This document shows positions 26,235 to 37,720 of a stretch of 64,000 nt of DNA, piece after piece. A program made the translations under genes and the position numbers. The DNA is from an uncultured Clostridia bacterium. Its GTDB lineage: Bacteria > Bacillota > Clostridia > UMGS1883. Under the pieces are notes generated by a model that ran no database searches, had not been told where the DNA came from, and saw nothing but the letters and a program-made list of their open reading frames with translations. Every line of letters starts with the position of its first letter. Within the stretch, counting starts at the first letter, position 1. The stretch lies in NCBI GenBank assembly GCA_947626145.1, contig CANQRB010000002.1:1-64000 (forward strand). Direction: 5' to 3'.

Positions 26235-27866
26235 GTGAAAACTGAATACTCGACGGATATATATGTCCGCCTCTCCCGAGAGGATGGGGACAAACCCGAA
26301 AGCGACAGTATATCCAATCAGAAAAAGCTGATCTTGGACTTCTTGAAATCAAGGCCCGAGCTGTGTCTCCATCAAATTCGTGTGGACGACGGCTACAGCG
26401 GGGTCAATTTTGAGCGTCCTTCTTTTTTGGAAATGATGCGTGACATAAAGGCCAAAAAAGTTAATTGCGTGGTCGTAAAAGACCTCTCCCGCTTTGGCCG
26501 CAACTGGCTTGAGGCTGGCAAGTATATACAGCAGATATTTCCATACTTCGGTGTGCGGTTCATCGCTATCAATGACAACTATGACAGTCTTAGCAGCGAT
26601 ACGGATACCGCTCAACTTGTGTTGCCTATTCGCAATCTCATAAACGACACCTACGCTGGCGACATTTCCATGAAGACCCGATCCAATTTCGCGGCAAAAC
26701 GTAAACTTGGCGAGTTTGTGGGGGCTTTCGCCGCCTATGGTTACAAAAAGGATCCGTCAAACAGGCATAAGCTCATTATTGACGAGGATGCAGCCGGTGT
26801 CGTCCGCGACATATTCGCCATGAAAAAGCGCGGCCTTAATCTTACGGCTATTGCGGAAAAACTAAATAGCCTTGATATTCCCTCCCCAATGGAGTATAAG
26901 CGGCTGATCGGAGAAAGATATGCCACAAGCTTCAAGTGCGGGGACAAGGCTAAATGGACGCCGGTGGCTGTGAATAGGATACTTTCCAACGAGCTTTACA
27001 TAGGCAACCTCGTTCAAGGTAAAAGAGGTTCGGTAAACTATAAGGATAAGAATGTGAAGCTGCTCCCGGAGGAGGACTGGGTAAGGGTAGACAACACCCA
27101 CGAGCCCATCATATCCCGGGACGACTTCGAGCTTGTCCAAAAGCTTAAGAGCTATGACAGTCGAACGGCCCCCAATGTAGAGGGAGTATATCTGTTCAGC
27201 GGGCTGCTGTTTTGCGGCGATTGTAAGCAAAACATGGTGCGGCATCCTGTGACGTCCAAAAGCAGGCAATATAACTACTACGTTTGCTCATCACATAAGA
27301 AAGATGCGAAACTTTGCAGTATCCACAGCATAAATGAAGATATTCTCATTAGCGTCGTACTCGGCGTGTTGCGCCAGCATATCAATCAGATAGTGGAGCT
27401 TGACGAACTGCTGTCTTTCCTTGGCGAGTTACCCCATGAAAACGAACGTCAGCAGAGACTCACTCACCTTATCGAACAGCGGCGGCAGGCAATCATTGAT
27501 ATAGAAGCAAAGAAAAGGAGCCTTTATGACGATCTAAAGGACGGCCTTGTGTCAAAAGAGGATTATCGTTGCATAAACGAGACCTATACCCGTGAGATAG
27601 CCGATGAAAACGCAGCCATATGCAAATATGAGGATGAACGGCGAAAGCTTGAGGATCCAAATAATCAATACAAATGGATAGAGCGGGTAAAAAACTTGGC
27701 CAACCTCGAAAGGCTTGACAGGGAGCTGCTCGTAACTTTAGTGGATAAAATCTACGTCTACGAGGGAAAGCGTATAGAGATAAAACTGAATTTTAGTGAC
27801 GAATATGCGGACATTATGAAATACATTTCCGCTATTGAGGCCGGCGGCGAAACGGAGGCGATATGA
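26235..27866 (+). CDS. Large serine recombinase 1 of 3
   Basis: Starting at GTG 26235, this 543-residue protein has an N-terminal resolvase domain (about 1-150; nucleophile Ser in YVRLSRED; VVVKDLSRFGRNWLEAGKYI), a recombinase domain (about 160-300, with FAAYGYKKDPSNRHKLIIDE) and a zinc ribbon near 325-375 (FCGDCKQ ... CSSHKKDAKLC). A coiled coil near 410-470 precedes a beta-rich end. Enzymes of this family integrate and excise mobile elements through attP/attB exchange. It overlaps the next recombinase by 4 bases. A hairpin covers its ribosome site. Confidence 0.95.
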   Translation: MKTEYSTDIYVRLSREDGDKPESDSISNQKKLILDFLKSRPELCLHQIRVDDGYSGVNFERPSFLEMMRDIKAKKVNCVVVKDLSRFGRNWLEAGKYIQQIFPYFGVRFIAINDNYDSLSSDTDTAQLVLPIRNLINDTYAGDISMKTRSNFAAKRKLGEFVGAFAAYGYKKDPSNRHKLIIDEDAAGVVRDIFAMKKRGLNLTAIAEKLNSLDIPSPMEYKRLIGERYATSFKCGDKAKWTPVAVNRILSNELYIGNLVQGKRGSVNYKDKNVKLLPEEDWVRVDNTHEPIISRDDFELVQKLKSYDSRTAPNVEGVYLFSGLLFCGDCKQNMVRHPVTSKSRQYNYYVCSSHKKDAKLCSIHSINEDILISVVLGVLRQHINQIVELDELLSFLGELPHENERQQRLTHLIEQRRQAIIDIEAKKRSLYDDLKDGLVSKEDYRCINETYTREIADENAAICKYEDERRKLEDPNNQYKWIERVKNLANLERLDRELLVTLVDKIYVYEGKRIEIKLNFSDEYADIMKYISAIEAGGETEAI

Positions 27867-29572
27867 TGGCAAGGAAAAGCAGACGCCGGCAAATCGCTGA
27901 AATCAACGAAAACGGTTTTATCAGTACCCAAGCAGAAATTTCCACATACAGAACGGCCGTATACGCCAGACTTTCCGTTGAGGACACAAGAACCGGCAGC
28001 GGGGATACTCTAAGCACTCAGGTGTACTTCATTAAAAAATACCTTGAGGACAAGCCCTATCTTAAGCTGTCCGGAATATGGACGGACAACGGCTTCACCG
28101 GTACGAACTTTGACCGGCCCGGTTTTGAGGCTCTTATGGACAAGGTCAGGGACGGCGAGATCGACTGTATAGTGGTCAAGGATCTTTCCCGTTTTGGCCG
28201 AAATTATCTTGAGACGGGGAAATACATCGAGCATCTGCTGCCCTTCTTCGGAGTGCGGTTCATCGCCATAAATGACGGCTATGACAGCAACGACGCAGCG
28301 GACAGCAACGCTAAGCTGTCAGTGGCGATAAAGAGCCTTATCAATGAACGGTACGCCCATGACATATCTCAAAAGGTAAATTCCGCATTTAAAGCAAAAA
28401 TGCTTTGTGGTGAGTCAGTGGCCTCATATGCTCCTTATGGATATTTCAAAGACCCAAGCGACAAAAACAAATTTGTGGTTGACTGTGATACGGCTCCGGT
28501 TGTGCGCCGCATGTTCGAGCTTTACGCTGATGGAAAGTCTGCCAATGCCATAGCCGACATTTTTAACCGTGAACGGGTAGAAACGCCCTCGGCTTACAAG
28601 GAAAGGCTCGGCATCGCACGTCACAGAAGCGGAACGACATGCCAGTGCTGGAATGCGTCGTATATCCGTAAAATGCTAAAGGATCCTGTATATACCGGCT
28701 GCATGGCACAGGGACGCACTGCGACGTGCAAATTTGAAGAAAGTTGGTCTGCCAAAGACAGAGAAAGCTGGATATGTGTCGAAAACACTCATAGTGCCAT
28801 TATATCGCCGGAATTGTGGAAAGTAGTGCAGGACAAATTTGCGTTGTCTCAAAGTAAATATGATGATAGCCAAAGGGAAACTCATAGTCCGAAAAACATT
28901 TTAAAGCGTAAGTTGTTTTGCGGAGACTGTGGATATGCTCTTTCACGCAATATAAAGCGCCGAGAAAGCGGAGATGTGGTCGAATACTATTGTCGGCATC
29001 ACGACCCGGACGGGAAAGTTTGTCCCTCAAAGTTTATGCGGGAACAAAAACTGTTCGAACTTATTTTCAACGCGGTGAAAATTCAAATGAGGCTATGCGC
29101 CGATTACAAGGCCATTGCCGCCGAAATAGCAAAGCAGACTGGCTATACAACAGAGAGTGAAAGACTTAACTGCGAACGGAGCAAGCTAATATCGGAGAAA
29201 ATAAGGGTGTCGAACCATAAGGTAGCCCTTTACGATGATTATACCGAGAAACGCATAAGCAAAGACGATTACCTCATGATAAATCAAAGATACAGCGAAG
29301 ATATCATGAGGCTAACCTCGCGAATTTCAGAGCTGGAGGCGATAATAGCAAAGCGTGAGGTCACATTCTCCCCGCATAATGACTGTATAAAGGCGTTTGA
29401 AAGCTTCAAACGGCGGCGTACACTGTCGGGCGATATGTCCGATGTCCTAATAAAGAAAGTCATAGTTTACAGTCGGGACAGGATAGAAGTGGAGTTCAAC
29501 TTTGCCGACGAGTTTAAGGATTTGATAGACGGCGTTGCTTCCTTCCAAAAGGGCGGTGCGGCAAATGAATAA
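27863..29572 (+). CDS. Large serine recombinase 2 of 3
   Basis: The 569-residue protein starts at ATG 27863 inside the end of recombinase 1 (ATGA overlap). A basic N-terminal extension (MMARKSRRRQIAEI) precedes the resolvase domain, whose nucleophile Ser is in VYARLSVEDTRTGSG; IVVKDLSRFGRNYLETGKYI is the second signature. A recombinase domain, a zinc ribbon (FCGDCGYALSRN ... YCRHHDPDGKVC) and a coiled coil follow. It is a diverged paralogue of the flanking enzymes, not a recent copy. Translation is coupled to both neighbours. Confidence 0.95.
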   Translation: MMARKSRRRQIAEINENGFISTQAEISTYRTAVYARLSVEDTRTGSGDTLSTQVYFIKKYLEDKPYLKLSGIWTDNGFTGTNFDRPGFEALMDKVRDGEIDCIVVKDLSRFGRNYLETGKYIEHLLPFFGVRFIAINDGYDSNDAADSNAKLSVAIKSLINERYAHDISQKVNSAFKAKMLCGESVASYAPYGYFKDPSDKNKFVVDCDTAPVVRRMFELYADGKSANAIADIFNRERVETPSAYKERLGIARHRSGTTCQCWNASYIRKMLKDPVYTGCMAQGRTATCKFEESWSAKDRESWICVENTHSAIISPELWKVVQDKFALSQSKYDDSQRETHSPKNILKRKLFCGDCGYALSRNIKRRESGDVVEYYCRHHDPDGKVCPSKFMREQKLFELIFNAVKIQMRLCADYKAIAAEIAKQTGYTTESERLNCERSKLISEKIRVSNHKVALYDDYTEKRISKDDYLMINQRYSEDIMRLTSRISELEAIIAKREVTFSPHNDCIKAFESFKRRRTLSGDMSDVLIKKVIVYSRDRIEVEFNFADEFKDLIDGVASFQKGGAANE

Positions 29573-31106
29573 CTATACTATAGCACTCTACAGCCGCCTT
29601 TCATCGGAGGACGCTCTCAAGGGGAACGACCCCAGCAATAGCATCGTTAATCAAAAAATCCTGCTTGACGAATTTGTCGGAAATCACAGTGAGCTGGCGG
29701 GAAGCAAAACGATACATATATCCGATGACGGTTACAGCGGCACGAACTTCAACCGTCCCGGCGTCCAAAGGCTCCTTGACATGGCGCGCAAGCGCAGTAT
29801 TCAATGCATCGCGGTAAAGGACTTTTCCCGTTTCGGCCGAAACTACATTGAGGTCGGCAGTTACCTTGAGGAAATATTCCCTTTTCTTGGGATACGCTTC
29901 ATCTCGGTAAACGACGGCTTCGACAGCAAATACAACTCAGCGGCCGGGTCGTTAGATATAGGGTTTAAGAACATTATGCATGAGTATTACGCTCAGTCTA
30001 CCTCAAGAAAAGTTGCTGAGGCAAAGCTCATGAGAGCTAAAATGGGAATGTTTGTTGGCGGTTTTTCATTTTTCGGTTATCAAAAAAGTCCCGTTGACAG
30101 GCATAAGCTCGTAATTAATGAAGCGGAAGCTGCAGTAGTCCGGAAAATATTTGATATGAGGCTGAAAAACTATTCTTTGGCGGAAATTGCACGGACACTA
30201 AACAAAAGCGGAATCCCCACCCCGGGCGGATTTAAGCGACAAAACGGTTCTTCACAACATATTACCGGTGGGGACACTGTCTGGCAAGGCGAAAAAGTTT
30301 CCCGAATATTGGCTGATGAACGTTACACAGGGAAGCTGGTATATCGAAAGACCGCCCGATCAGGAACCGCAGGTTTCGGTAGGAAATCCGTTCCCGAAAG
30401 TGAGTGGTTACGCATTAACGAGGCATTTGACCCTATAATTTCCGAGGATGATTTCAACGCCGTGAGACTTATGCGCGTTCATAAAACGAACAAAAATCCT
30501 AAGAGGCAGAGTCTTTTCAGAGGATTGTTGAAATGCGGATTTTGCGGGAAAAGGCTTGTGGCAGGGAATTTTGAGAGTGGTAATTGCTATTGCGCAAGAC
30601 GTTGGTGTGTCCCGGAATCTGAATGCGCCAAAATGCAAATATCGTATGAAACTCTGAAAACCGTTGTTTTTGAAGCTGTCGGGCTGCAAGTTCAGTTATA
30701 TTGTGACGCTTTCGAAAAAATTTCCAAATCTGTAGCTTCAAACAGCTTTAATAATGAGGAGATATTATCGTTACAAAAAATCGTTGACAGAAGGGACAGC
30801 GACGTTTTTGAGTTATATGAAGAATATGTGCAATGTAAGATTAGCCGTGACGAATTTGTTCTGCGAAGGGATCAAATAACAAAAGAAGCAGAAAGAGCAA
30901 GGAGTACGCTCGACTCCCTGCAGCAATCTGCTTCAAATGAAATAGATGAAGATCGGCTCAATACCTTGTCGTTGATTAAACAACGCGGCAAGAAACTTGA
31001 TATCGACAATACCCTTTTAATGGCATTGATCAACGAAATCAAGGTCTACGCTCCGGATAGAATTGAAATTGTCTGGAAATACAGTGTACCAAACATATAT
31101 GAGTGA
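29565..31106 (+). CDS. Large serine recombinase 3 of 3
   Basis: ATG 29565 lies inside the end of recombinase 2 (8-base overlap) after GGGCGGTGCGG; a start at 29535 is less likely. The 513-residue protein has the resolvase domain with the nucleophile Ser in LYSRLSSEDALKGND and VKDFSRFGRNYIEVGSYL, the recombinase domain, a zinc ribbon (KCGFCGKRLVAGNF ... CARRWCVPESEC) and a coiled coil. It closes the three-gene recombinase operon. Whether all three act on one element or one is an excision or control factor cannot be told from sequence. Confidence 0.95.
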   Translation: MNNYTIALYSRLSSEDALKGNDPSNSIVNQKILLDEFVGNHSELAGSKTIHISDDGYSGTNFNRPGVQRLLDMARKRSIQCIAVKDFSRFGRNYIEVGSYLEEIFPFLGIRFISVNDGFDSKYNSAAGSLDIGFKNIMHEYYAQSTSRKVAEAKLMRAKMGMFVGGFSFFGYQKSPVDRHKLVINEAEAAVVRKIFDMRLKNYSLAEIARTLNKSGIPTPGGFKRQNGSSQHITGGDTVWQGEKVSRILADERYTGKLVYRKTARSGTAGFGRKSVPESEWLRINEAFDPIISEDDFNAVRLMRVHKTNKNPKRQSLFRGLLKCGFCGKRLVAGNFESGNCYCARRWCVPESECAKMQISYETLKTVVFEAVGLQVQLYCDAFEKISKSVASNSFNNEEILSLQKIVDRRDSDVFELYEEYVQCKISRDEFVLRRDQITKEAERARSTLDSLQQSASNEIDEDRLNTLSLIKQRGKKLDIDNTLLMALINEIKVYAPDRIEIVWKYSVPNIYE

Positions 31107-31216
31107 GTAAACCTTTCTTTGTTAAAAGTGTACTATTATCGTAAGCCAAATTTGTGAATAATGTGGAAAAACAAATTTTTTAGAAAAAATATCTTTTCCC
31201 ACCTTGACACATGACT

Positions 31217-31293
31217 ACGAACGAAAATCACCGCTCGGCGGCTTGGGGCCGCCTGCGCGGGCTGATTTTCGTCCGTTCTGCACGATTTTTTTG
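31217..31293 (+). terminator. Strong hairpin terminator at the end of the island
   Basis: ACGAACGAAAATCA (31217-31230) pairs with TGATTTTCGTCCGT (31263-31276), 13 of 14, around an inner GGCGGC/GCCGCC stem, and is followed by TTTTTTT at 31287-31293 on the plus strand. The surrounding base composition changes here from AT-rich to GC-rich. Bases 31107-31216 hold no gene that I see. Confidence 0.75.
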
Positions 31294-31358
31294 GACAGCC
31301 CCCGTGCCTCCAGGTTACACTGCCGCGCCACCGTCACGGCCACACCCGCAAAATCCCC

Positions 31359-31916
31359 TCAAACCCTGACGAAAACATAGTCCCCGGCCCGTTCCGCTCC
31401 CCCGGTGCAGGGGAAGGGGGCCGGGTCGCCGGGCTCGTACCTTGCGGCGACGGCGTAGCGCTCGCCGTCCCTGGCGAAAAGGTAGTAGCCGTATTTTTTA
31501 AAGGAGGCGAAAAAGGCGTTGTTGCTCAGCACAAAGCGCACCCGTTCGTCACCGGAGGGGAAGTCCCTGCCGGTTATCTTCTCCCAGTTCAGATCGGGCA
31601 GGGGCGCATAGGGGTTTTCAGCGGCGGGCTCCGGTTCGGCGGGGATTTCCTTACCCTCGGGAGCGGGCTCCCACTCGCCGTAGAACATCTGCCGTCCGGA
31701 TTGGGTGATAAGTATCGCCCGATAGCCGGCGGTGTCAATCTCTTTGATGAGCTTGCCGCCGGTCACGTTGCCTATGGGCAGGTTGTTCTCGCCGATGAGC
31801 CAGACCTTCAGCGCCCCCATGACTCCACTGACCCTGACCTCGACGGTGCTGTCGCCGATTATCGCGTGTCCCCGGCCCAGATCGGCCAGGGGCCGAAGTT
31901 CTATTCTTTTTGGCAT
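31359..31916 (-). CDS. Hypothetical protein, 185 residues
   Basis: The start is at 31916 with AAGGAG about ten bases upstream on the minus strand. No signal peptide or membrane helix is visible. The N-terminal 85 residues look like a small beta-rich domain (GDSTVEVRVSGVMGALKVWL, GKLIKEIDTAGYRAILI). A Pro/Glu-rich linker (EIPAEPEPAAENPYAPLP) joins it to a second domain rich in aromatic residues that ends GDYVFVRV. I do not recognise a family. GC-rich codon use matches the right-hand, housekeeping half of the window. It is divergent from groES. Confidence 0.7.
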   Translation of the reverse strand: MPKRIELRPLADLGRGHAIIGDSTVEVRVSGVMGALKVWLIGENNLPIGNVTGGKLIKEIDTAGYRAILITQSGRQMFYGEWEPAPEGKEIPAEPEPAAENPYAPLPDLNWEKITGRDFPSGDERVRFVLSNNAFFASFKKYGYYLFARDGERYAVAARYEPGDPAPFPCTGGAERAGDYVFVRV

Positions 31917-32061
31917 GAATGTACATCTCCTTCCATATATTATTAGTACGTCGCCGGGGAAAATAAAATGATAAAAATATAAAACATGAAATACAACAAG
32001 AAAACACGAGCAAAACGGAGAAATGACGAGATATTCCCAAAATAAATCAAAAAAACGGGAG

Positions 32062-32090
32062 TTGCCATATGCTTCCGCAGGAAGTAATAT
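32062..32090 (+). promoter_or_regulatory. groESL promoter
   Basis: TTGCCA (32062-32067), 17-base spacer, TAATAT (32085-32090). The CIRCE operator begins four bases after the -10 box. Confidence 0.8.
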
Positions 32091-32094
32091 ATTG

Positions 32095-32121
32095 TTAGCA
32101 CTCGATGAGAGTGAGTGCTAA
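32095..32121 (+). promoter_or_regulatory. CIRCE operator (HrcA site)
   Basis: TTAGCACTC, nine bases, GAGTGCTAA: a perfect match to the CIRCE consensus. HrcA binding here represses groESL until heat or misfolded protein titrates GroEL. No hrcA gene is in the window. Confidence 0.97.
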
Positions 32122-32145
32122 CACACAGACGTAAATAAATTATAG

Positions 32146-32442
<297 letters not shown>

Positions 32443-32446
32443 ATAG

Positions 32447-34090
<1,644 letters not shown>

Positions 34091-34115
34091 TTCCGAGATT
34101 TAAACGTAAAAACAT

Positions 34116-34141
34116 GGGCCGCATTTGCGGCCCAATTTTTT
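34116..34141 (+). terminator. groESL terminator
   Basis: GGGCCGCA (34116-34123) pairs with TGCGGCCC (34126-34133), followed by AATTTTTTT. Confidence 0.92.
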
Positions 34142-34143
34142 TC

Positions 34144-34712
34144 AATTAGGAGTGAGGAATTAGGAGTGAGGAATGAGGAATGAGGAATATTGCTGGGCAG
34201 ATACTTTGGTTTGCGTATATGTACCGTAAGTGTGACAATGACAAAATATTCGGTAGGGCGCGACGACCCCGGCGCGCCGCCGTACAAATTTAGGGAAACA
34301 ACGACAAATAAAAAGGCTTCCCCTCGAGGGGAAGCTGTCGGCGAAGGCCGACTGATGAGGTGTAGGATGCGAAGCATCCGTTATAAATTCACGGTTACAA
34401 TAACGCCGCACAGCGGCTACACCTCATCCGGCACTTCGTGCCACCTTCTCCTCAAGGAGAAGGCTTTGGTGTCGTCTGTCGTTGGTAACGTAAGGCTGTA
34501 CAGCGGCGCGCCGAGGTCGTCGCGCCCTACCGGGTATTTGTCATTGTTACATTTATTGTACGGTCACGCCTGTCAAGGTTACGGCACAGGTACAGTCACA
34601 CAAAACAAGGCAACCGCACTACACACTACACACTACCCACTAATCACTGCCCACTAATCGCTATTATTCCTAATTCCTCATTCCTAACTCCTAATTTTTA
34701 TAATTCCTCATT
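34144..34712. repeat. Intergenic nested palindromic repeat A
   Basis: The gap between groEL and engB is filled by three nested inverted repeats. The outer arms are runs of AATTAGGAGTGAGGAAT units (34144-34188) and their reverse complement (34665-34695, extending to the engB stop). The middle arms are 34251-34279 and 34504-34532, complementary at 28 of 29 bases (GGTAGGGCGCGACGACC core). The inner arms (34315-34364 and 34417-34464) share the GATGAGGTGTAG core and each contain their own hairpin. No gene is supported inside. Related units recur at 37963, 53874, 57110, 59820, 61432 and 63789. Confidence 0.9.
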
Positions 34713-35301
34713 GTTCCACTCCGCACAGCTCTTTTATGGCCTCCCATGCGTCATCAATACCCATGCCGGTCTCGCCGCTTACGGGGATGAGGATGTCGTC
34801 GTCCTCAAGGTTCAGGGCATAATACACCTCGTCAAGGTTGTCGGTGAGTTTGGTCTTGGCGACCTTGTCGCATTTGGTGGCGAAAACCAGAGCGAAGCCC
34901 TGTCTTTTTCTTATCCAGTCAAGCATCGTCTTGTCGTCCTCGGTGGGGGAGTGGCGGGCGTCCACCAGCAGGGCCGTACACTTAAGCTGTTCCCGGCTGT
35001 TGAGGTAGGTCTCTATCATGGCCGCCCAGCGTTTTTTCTCCTCCTTGCTGACCTGAGCGAAGCCGTAGCCCGGCAGGTCGACGAAGTGGATGCAGTCGTC
35101 TATGTTGTAAAAATTGATCGTGGCCGTCTTGCCGGGCTTTGAGCTGATACGGGCAAGACTTTTACGGTTCAGCAGCTTGTTTATCAGTGAGCTTTTCCCC
35201 ACGTTGCTCCTGCCGGCAAAGGCTATTTCCGGGAAGGCCGTTTTCGGGTACTGAGCGGGGGATACGGCGCTTATTGTCAGCGCGGCGTTATGAATATTCA
35301 T
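34708..35301 (-). CDS. engB: Ribosome biogenesis GTPase EngB/YsxC
   Basis: The 197-residue TrmE-Era-EngA-like GTPase has G1 FAGRSNVGKSSLINKLL, a G2-region segment GKTATINFYNI, G3 DLPGYGFAQVS, G4 TKCDK. It assists maturation of the 50S subunit. AAAGGAGG lies upstream of the start at 35301. The first 14 bases overlap the end of lon, the typical lon-engB arrangement, so the two are coupled. Its stop codon abuts the outer arm of repeat A. Confidence 0.97.
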   Translation of the reverse strand: MNIHNAALTISAVSPAQYPKTAFPEIAFAGRSNVGKSSLINKLLNRKSLARISSKPGKTATINFYNIDDCIHFVDLPGYGFAQVSKEEKKRWAAMIETYLNSREQLKCTALLVDARHSPTEDDKTMLDWIRKRQGFALVFATKCDKVAKTKLTDNLDEVYYALNLEDDDILIPVSGETGMGIDDAWEAIKELCGVEQ

Positions 35302-37702
35302 GGTGGTGGGGCCTCCTTTCCACCGGAACGGGGGTCACAGGCGGCGCGGCGGTCAGACCGATCTCCGGCGGGGCCGCCACAGGCATAAGAGCCGTGCGCA
35401 GCACCTCCCGGCAGTCCTTGACCGGTATGAAGTTTATTTCAGACCGGATCGCCGCCGGCAGCTCTTCCAGATCTTTGCGGTTCTCCTCGGGAATGATGAT
35501 GTTCTTTATCCCAAGCCGGTAGGCCGCCAGTGATTTTTCCTTGAGGCCGCCGATAGGCAGCACCCGTCCCCGCAGGGAAATTTCCCCCGTCATTGCCAGA
35601 TCCGTCCGAACGGGACGGCAGGTGAGGGCGCTGGCCACGGCGGTTGCCATGGTTATTCCGGCGCTGGGGCCGTCCTTGGGCGTGGCCCCCTCGGGAATGT
35701 GTATGTGTATATCCTTTGTCTTGTAAAAATCGCCGTCTATCTTCAGATCCCGGGCAATAGTGCGGACGAAACTCACCGCCGCTTTGGCGGATTCCTTCAT
35801 CACGTCACCGAGGCTGCCGGTCAGTTCCAGCTTGCCGGTGCCGTCCATTATGCCTACCTCGATTTCGAGGGTGTCGCCGCCGACGCTGGTCCAGGCCAGA
35901 CCGGTGACCACGCCTACCGTCGGTTCCTTTTCCTTTACCGGATCAAGGAATTTCCGCGGCCCCAGCAGCTTGTGCAGGGACGGCACGCTGACGGTGACGG
36001 AGCGGCGCCCGCTCACTATCTCCATGGCGGCCTTGCGGCACAGGGTGCCAAGCTCCCGCTCCAGATTGCGGACGCCGGCCTCGCAGGTGTAGCCGCTTAT
36101 CACGGCCTTTACCACGTCCTCCTTTATGTGGAAGCTGCTTTTTTTCAGGCCGTGCTTTTTCATTTGCTTTGGCAACAAATGAGCCATGGCGATGTTCAGC
36201 TTTTCCTCCCGGGTATAGCTGGACAGCTCGATTACCTCCATGCGGTCAAGCAGAGGCCGCGGCACGGGGTCGAGGGAGTTGGCCGTGGTGATGAAGAGTA
36301 CCTTTGAAAGGTCAAGGGGCAGCTCAAGATAGTTGTCACGGAAGGAAGAATTCTGCTCCCCGTCCAGCACCTCCAGCAGGGCCGCCGCCGGGTCGCCGTG
36401 GCCGTCGCTGCACATCTTGTCTATTTCGTCCAGCAGTATCAGGGGATTCATGCTGCCCGCCTGATTGATGGCGTTCACCAGCCGTCCGGGCATGGCGCCC
36501 ACGTAGGTCTTTCTGTGGCCCCTTATTTCGGCCTCGTCCCGGACTCCGCCCAGACTCATTCTCGCAAATTTACGGCCCGTGGCCTCGGCCAGCGACCGGG
36601 CGACGGAGGTCTTACCCACGCCGGGAGGGCCCACAAGGCAGAGCACGGTGCCCTGAACGCTGCCGGTAAGTTGTTGCACCGCCAGCTGCTCAAGTATGCG
36701 CTCCTTCACCTTTTCCAGCCCGTAATGATCCCGGTTCAGGACGGCGCGGGCGTTTTCTATGTCGTTATTTTCCTCGGTGTACTTGTTCCAAGGCAGCTCG
36801 AGGATAAGGTCGAGATAATTTCGCGAAATGGTGTTCTCCGGCGATGTGGGGGAGGAACGGTCCATTCGCCGCGCCTCGGCCAGAGCGGCTTTTTTCACCT
36901 GCTCGGGCAGGTCGGCGGCATTGATTTTTTCCGTGTACTCATCGGCCTCGGAGTCCTCGTACTCGCCGAGCTCCTCCTTTATGGCTCTGACCTGCTCCCG
37001 AAGGAAGTAGTCACGGTTGTTCTGCTCCATCTGCTCGTTTACGCGGTCGAGGATCATAGCCTCGGTTTCCAGTACCTTCAGCTCGGTACTGATGAGCTCT
37101 ATCAGCCGCCGGGCCCTTGCATCCAGACTCAGGGTCTCAAGAATTTCCTGTTTATCCTCCACGCGTATGAGAATGTTGCCGGCCAGAGCGTCCAGCATGG
37201 AGTCCACGTCCTGCCGAAAAACCTGTGCAAAAAAGGAGTCAGGCGGAACGGCGGCATTTTCGTGGCCGCCCATAATGCGAAAACCGTCCACAAGGGCCTT
37301 AAGCCGCCGAACGGCGGCCTCCAGAGCTACGGAGTCGATGTCGTTAACCGAGCGGCACTGGCTTATATTCGCCCGCAGGCAGCTTCCGTCGTCGGAAAAG
37401 CCGACCAAAAGCGCCCTTGAGCAGCCCTCGATATGTATGCGGACGCCGCCGTCGCTCAGGTCTATTTTTTGCTTTATCCGGGCCACGGTACCCATGGGGT
37501 AAAGATCCTCCGCACCTACGTTTTCCACATTTTCGTCCCTCTGCGAAACCAGCAGTATCAGCCGGTCGCCGTCAAGGGCCTGCTCAACGGCGGCTACGGA
37601 CTTGGGTCTGGCCACGTCGAAGCTCAGGTTCATGTAGGGAAAAACCACCAGACTGCGCACCGCAATCAGGGGCATTGTTTTGTTTCTTGTCGTTCTTGCC
37701 AT
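35288..37702 (-). CDS. lon: ATP-dependent Lon protease
   Basis: ATG 37702 ([15 protein letters not shown]) has AAAGGCGAG six bases upstream; the longer frame from 37777 has no ribosome site and would run through the inverted repeat at 37721. The 804-residue protein has an N-terminal substrate domain ([17 protein letters not shown]), an AAA+ module ([20 protein letters not shown] near residue 350) and a Ser-Lys protease domain with [14 protein letters not shown]. It degrades misfolded and regulatory proteins in the cytosol. A MITE-like element lies immediately upstream, where the promoter should be. Confidence 0.97.
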   Translation of the reverse strand: MARTTRNKTMPLIAVRSLVVFPYMNLSFDVARPKSVAAVEQALDGDRLILLVSQRDENVENVGAEDLYPMGTVARIKQKIDLSDGGVRIHIEGCSRALLVGFSDDGSCLRANISQCRSVNDIDSVALEAAVRRLKALVDGFRIMGGHENAAVPPDSFFAQVFRQDVDSMLDALAGNILIRVEDKQEILETLSLDARARRLIELISTELKVLETEAMILDRVNEQMEQNNRDYFLREQVRAIKEELGEYEDSEADEYTEKINAADLPEQVKKAALAEARRMDRSSPTSPENTISRNYLDLILELPWNKYTEENNDIENARAVLNRDHYGLEKVKERILEQLAVQQLTGSVQGTVLCLVGPPGVGKTSVARSLAEATGRKFARMSLGGVRDEAEIRGHRKTYVGAMPGRLVNAINQAGSMNPLILLDEIDKMCSDGHGDPAAALLEVLDGEQNSSFRDNYLELPLDLSKVLFITTANSLDPVPRPLLDRMEVIELSSYTREEKLNIAMAHLLPKQMKKHGLKKSSFHIKEDVVKAVISGYTCEAGVRNLERELGTLCRKAAMEIVSGRRSVTVSVPSLHKLLGPRKFLDPVKEKEPTVGVVTGLAWTSVGGDTLEIEVGIMDGTGKLELTGSLGDVMKESAKAAVSFVRTIARDLKIDGDFYKTKDIHIHIPEGATPKDGPSAGITMATAVASALTCRPVRTDLAMTGEISLRGRVLPIGGLKEKSLAAYRLGIKNIIIPEENRKDLEELPAAIRSEINFIPVKDCREVLRTALMPVAAPPEIGLTAAPPVTPVPVERRPHHHEYS

Positions 37703-37720
37703 TATCATCTCGCCTTTCAT

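Noticed and set aside
35699-37420. Long plus-strand frames opposite lon
   Set aside because: They are shadows of GC-rich codons of a full-length Lon on the minus strand; no ribosome sites or domain motifs support them.
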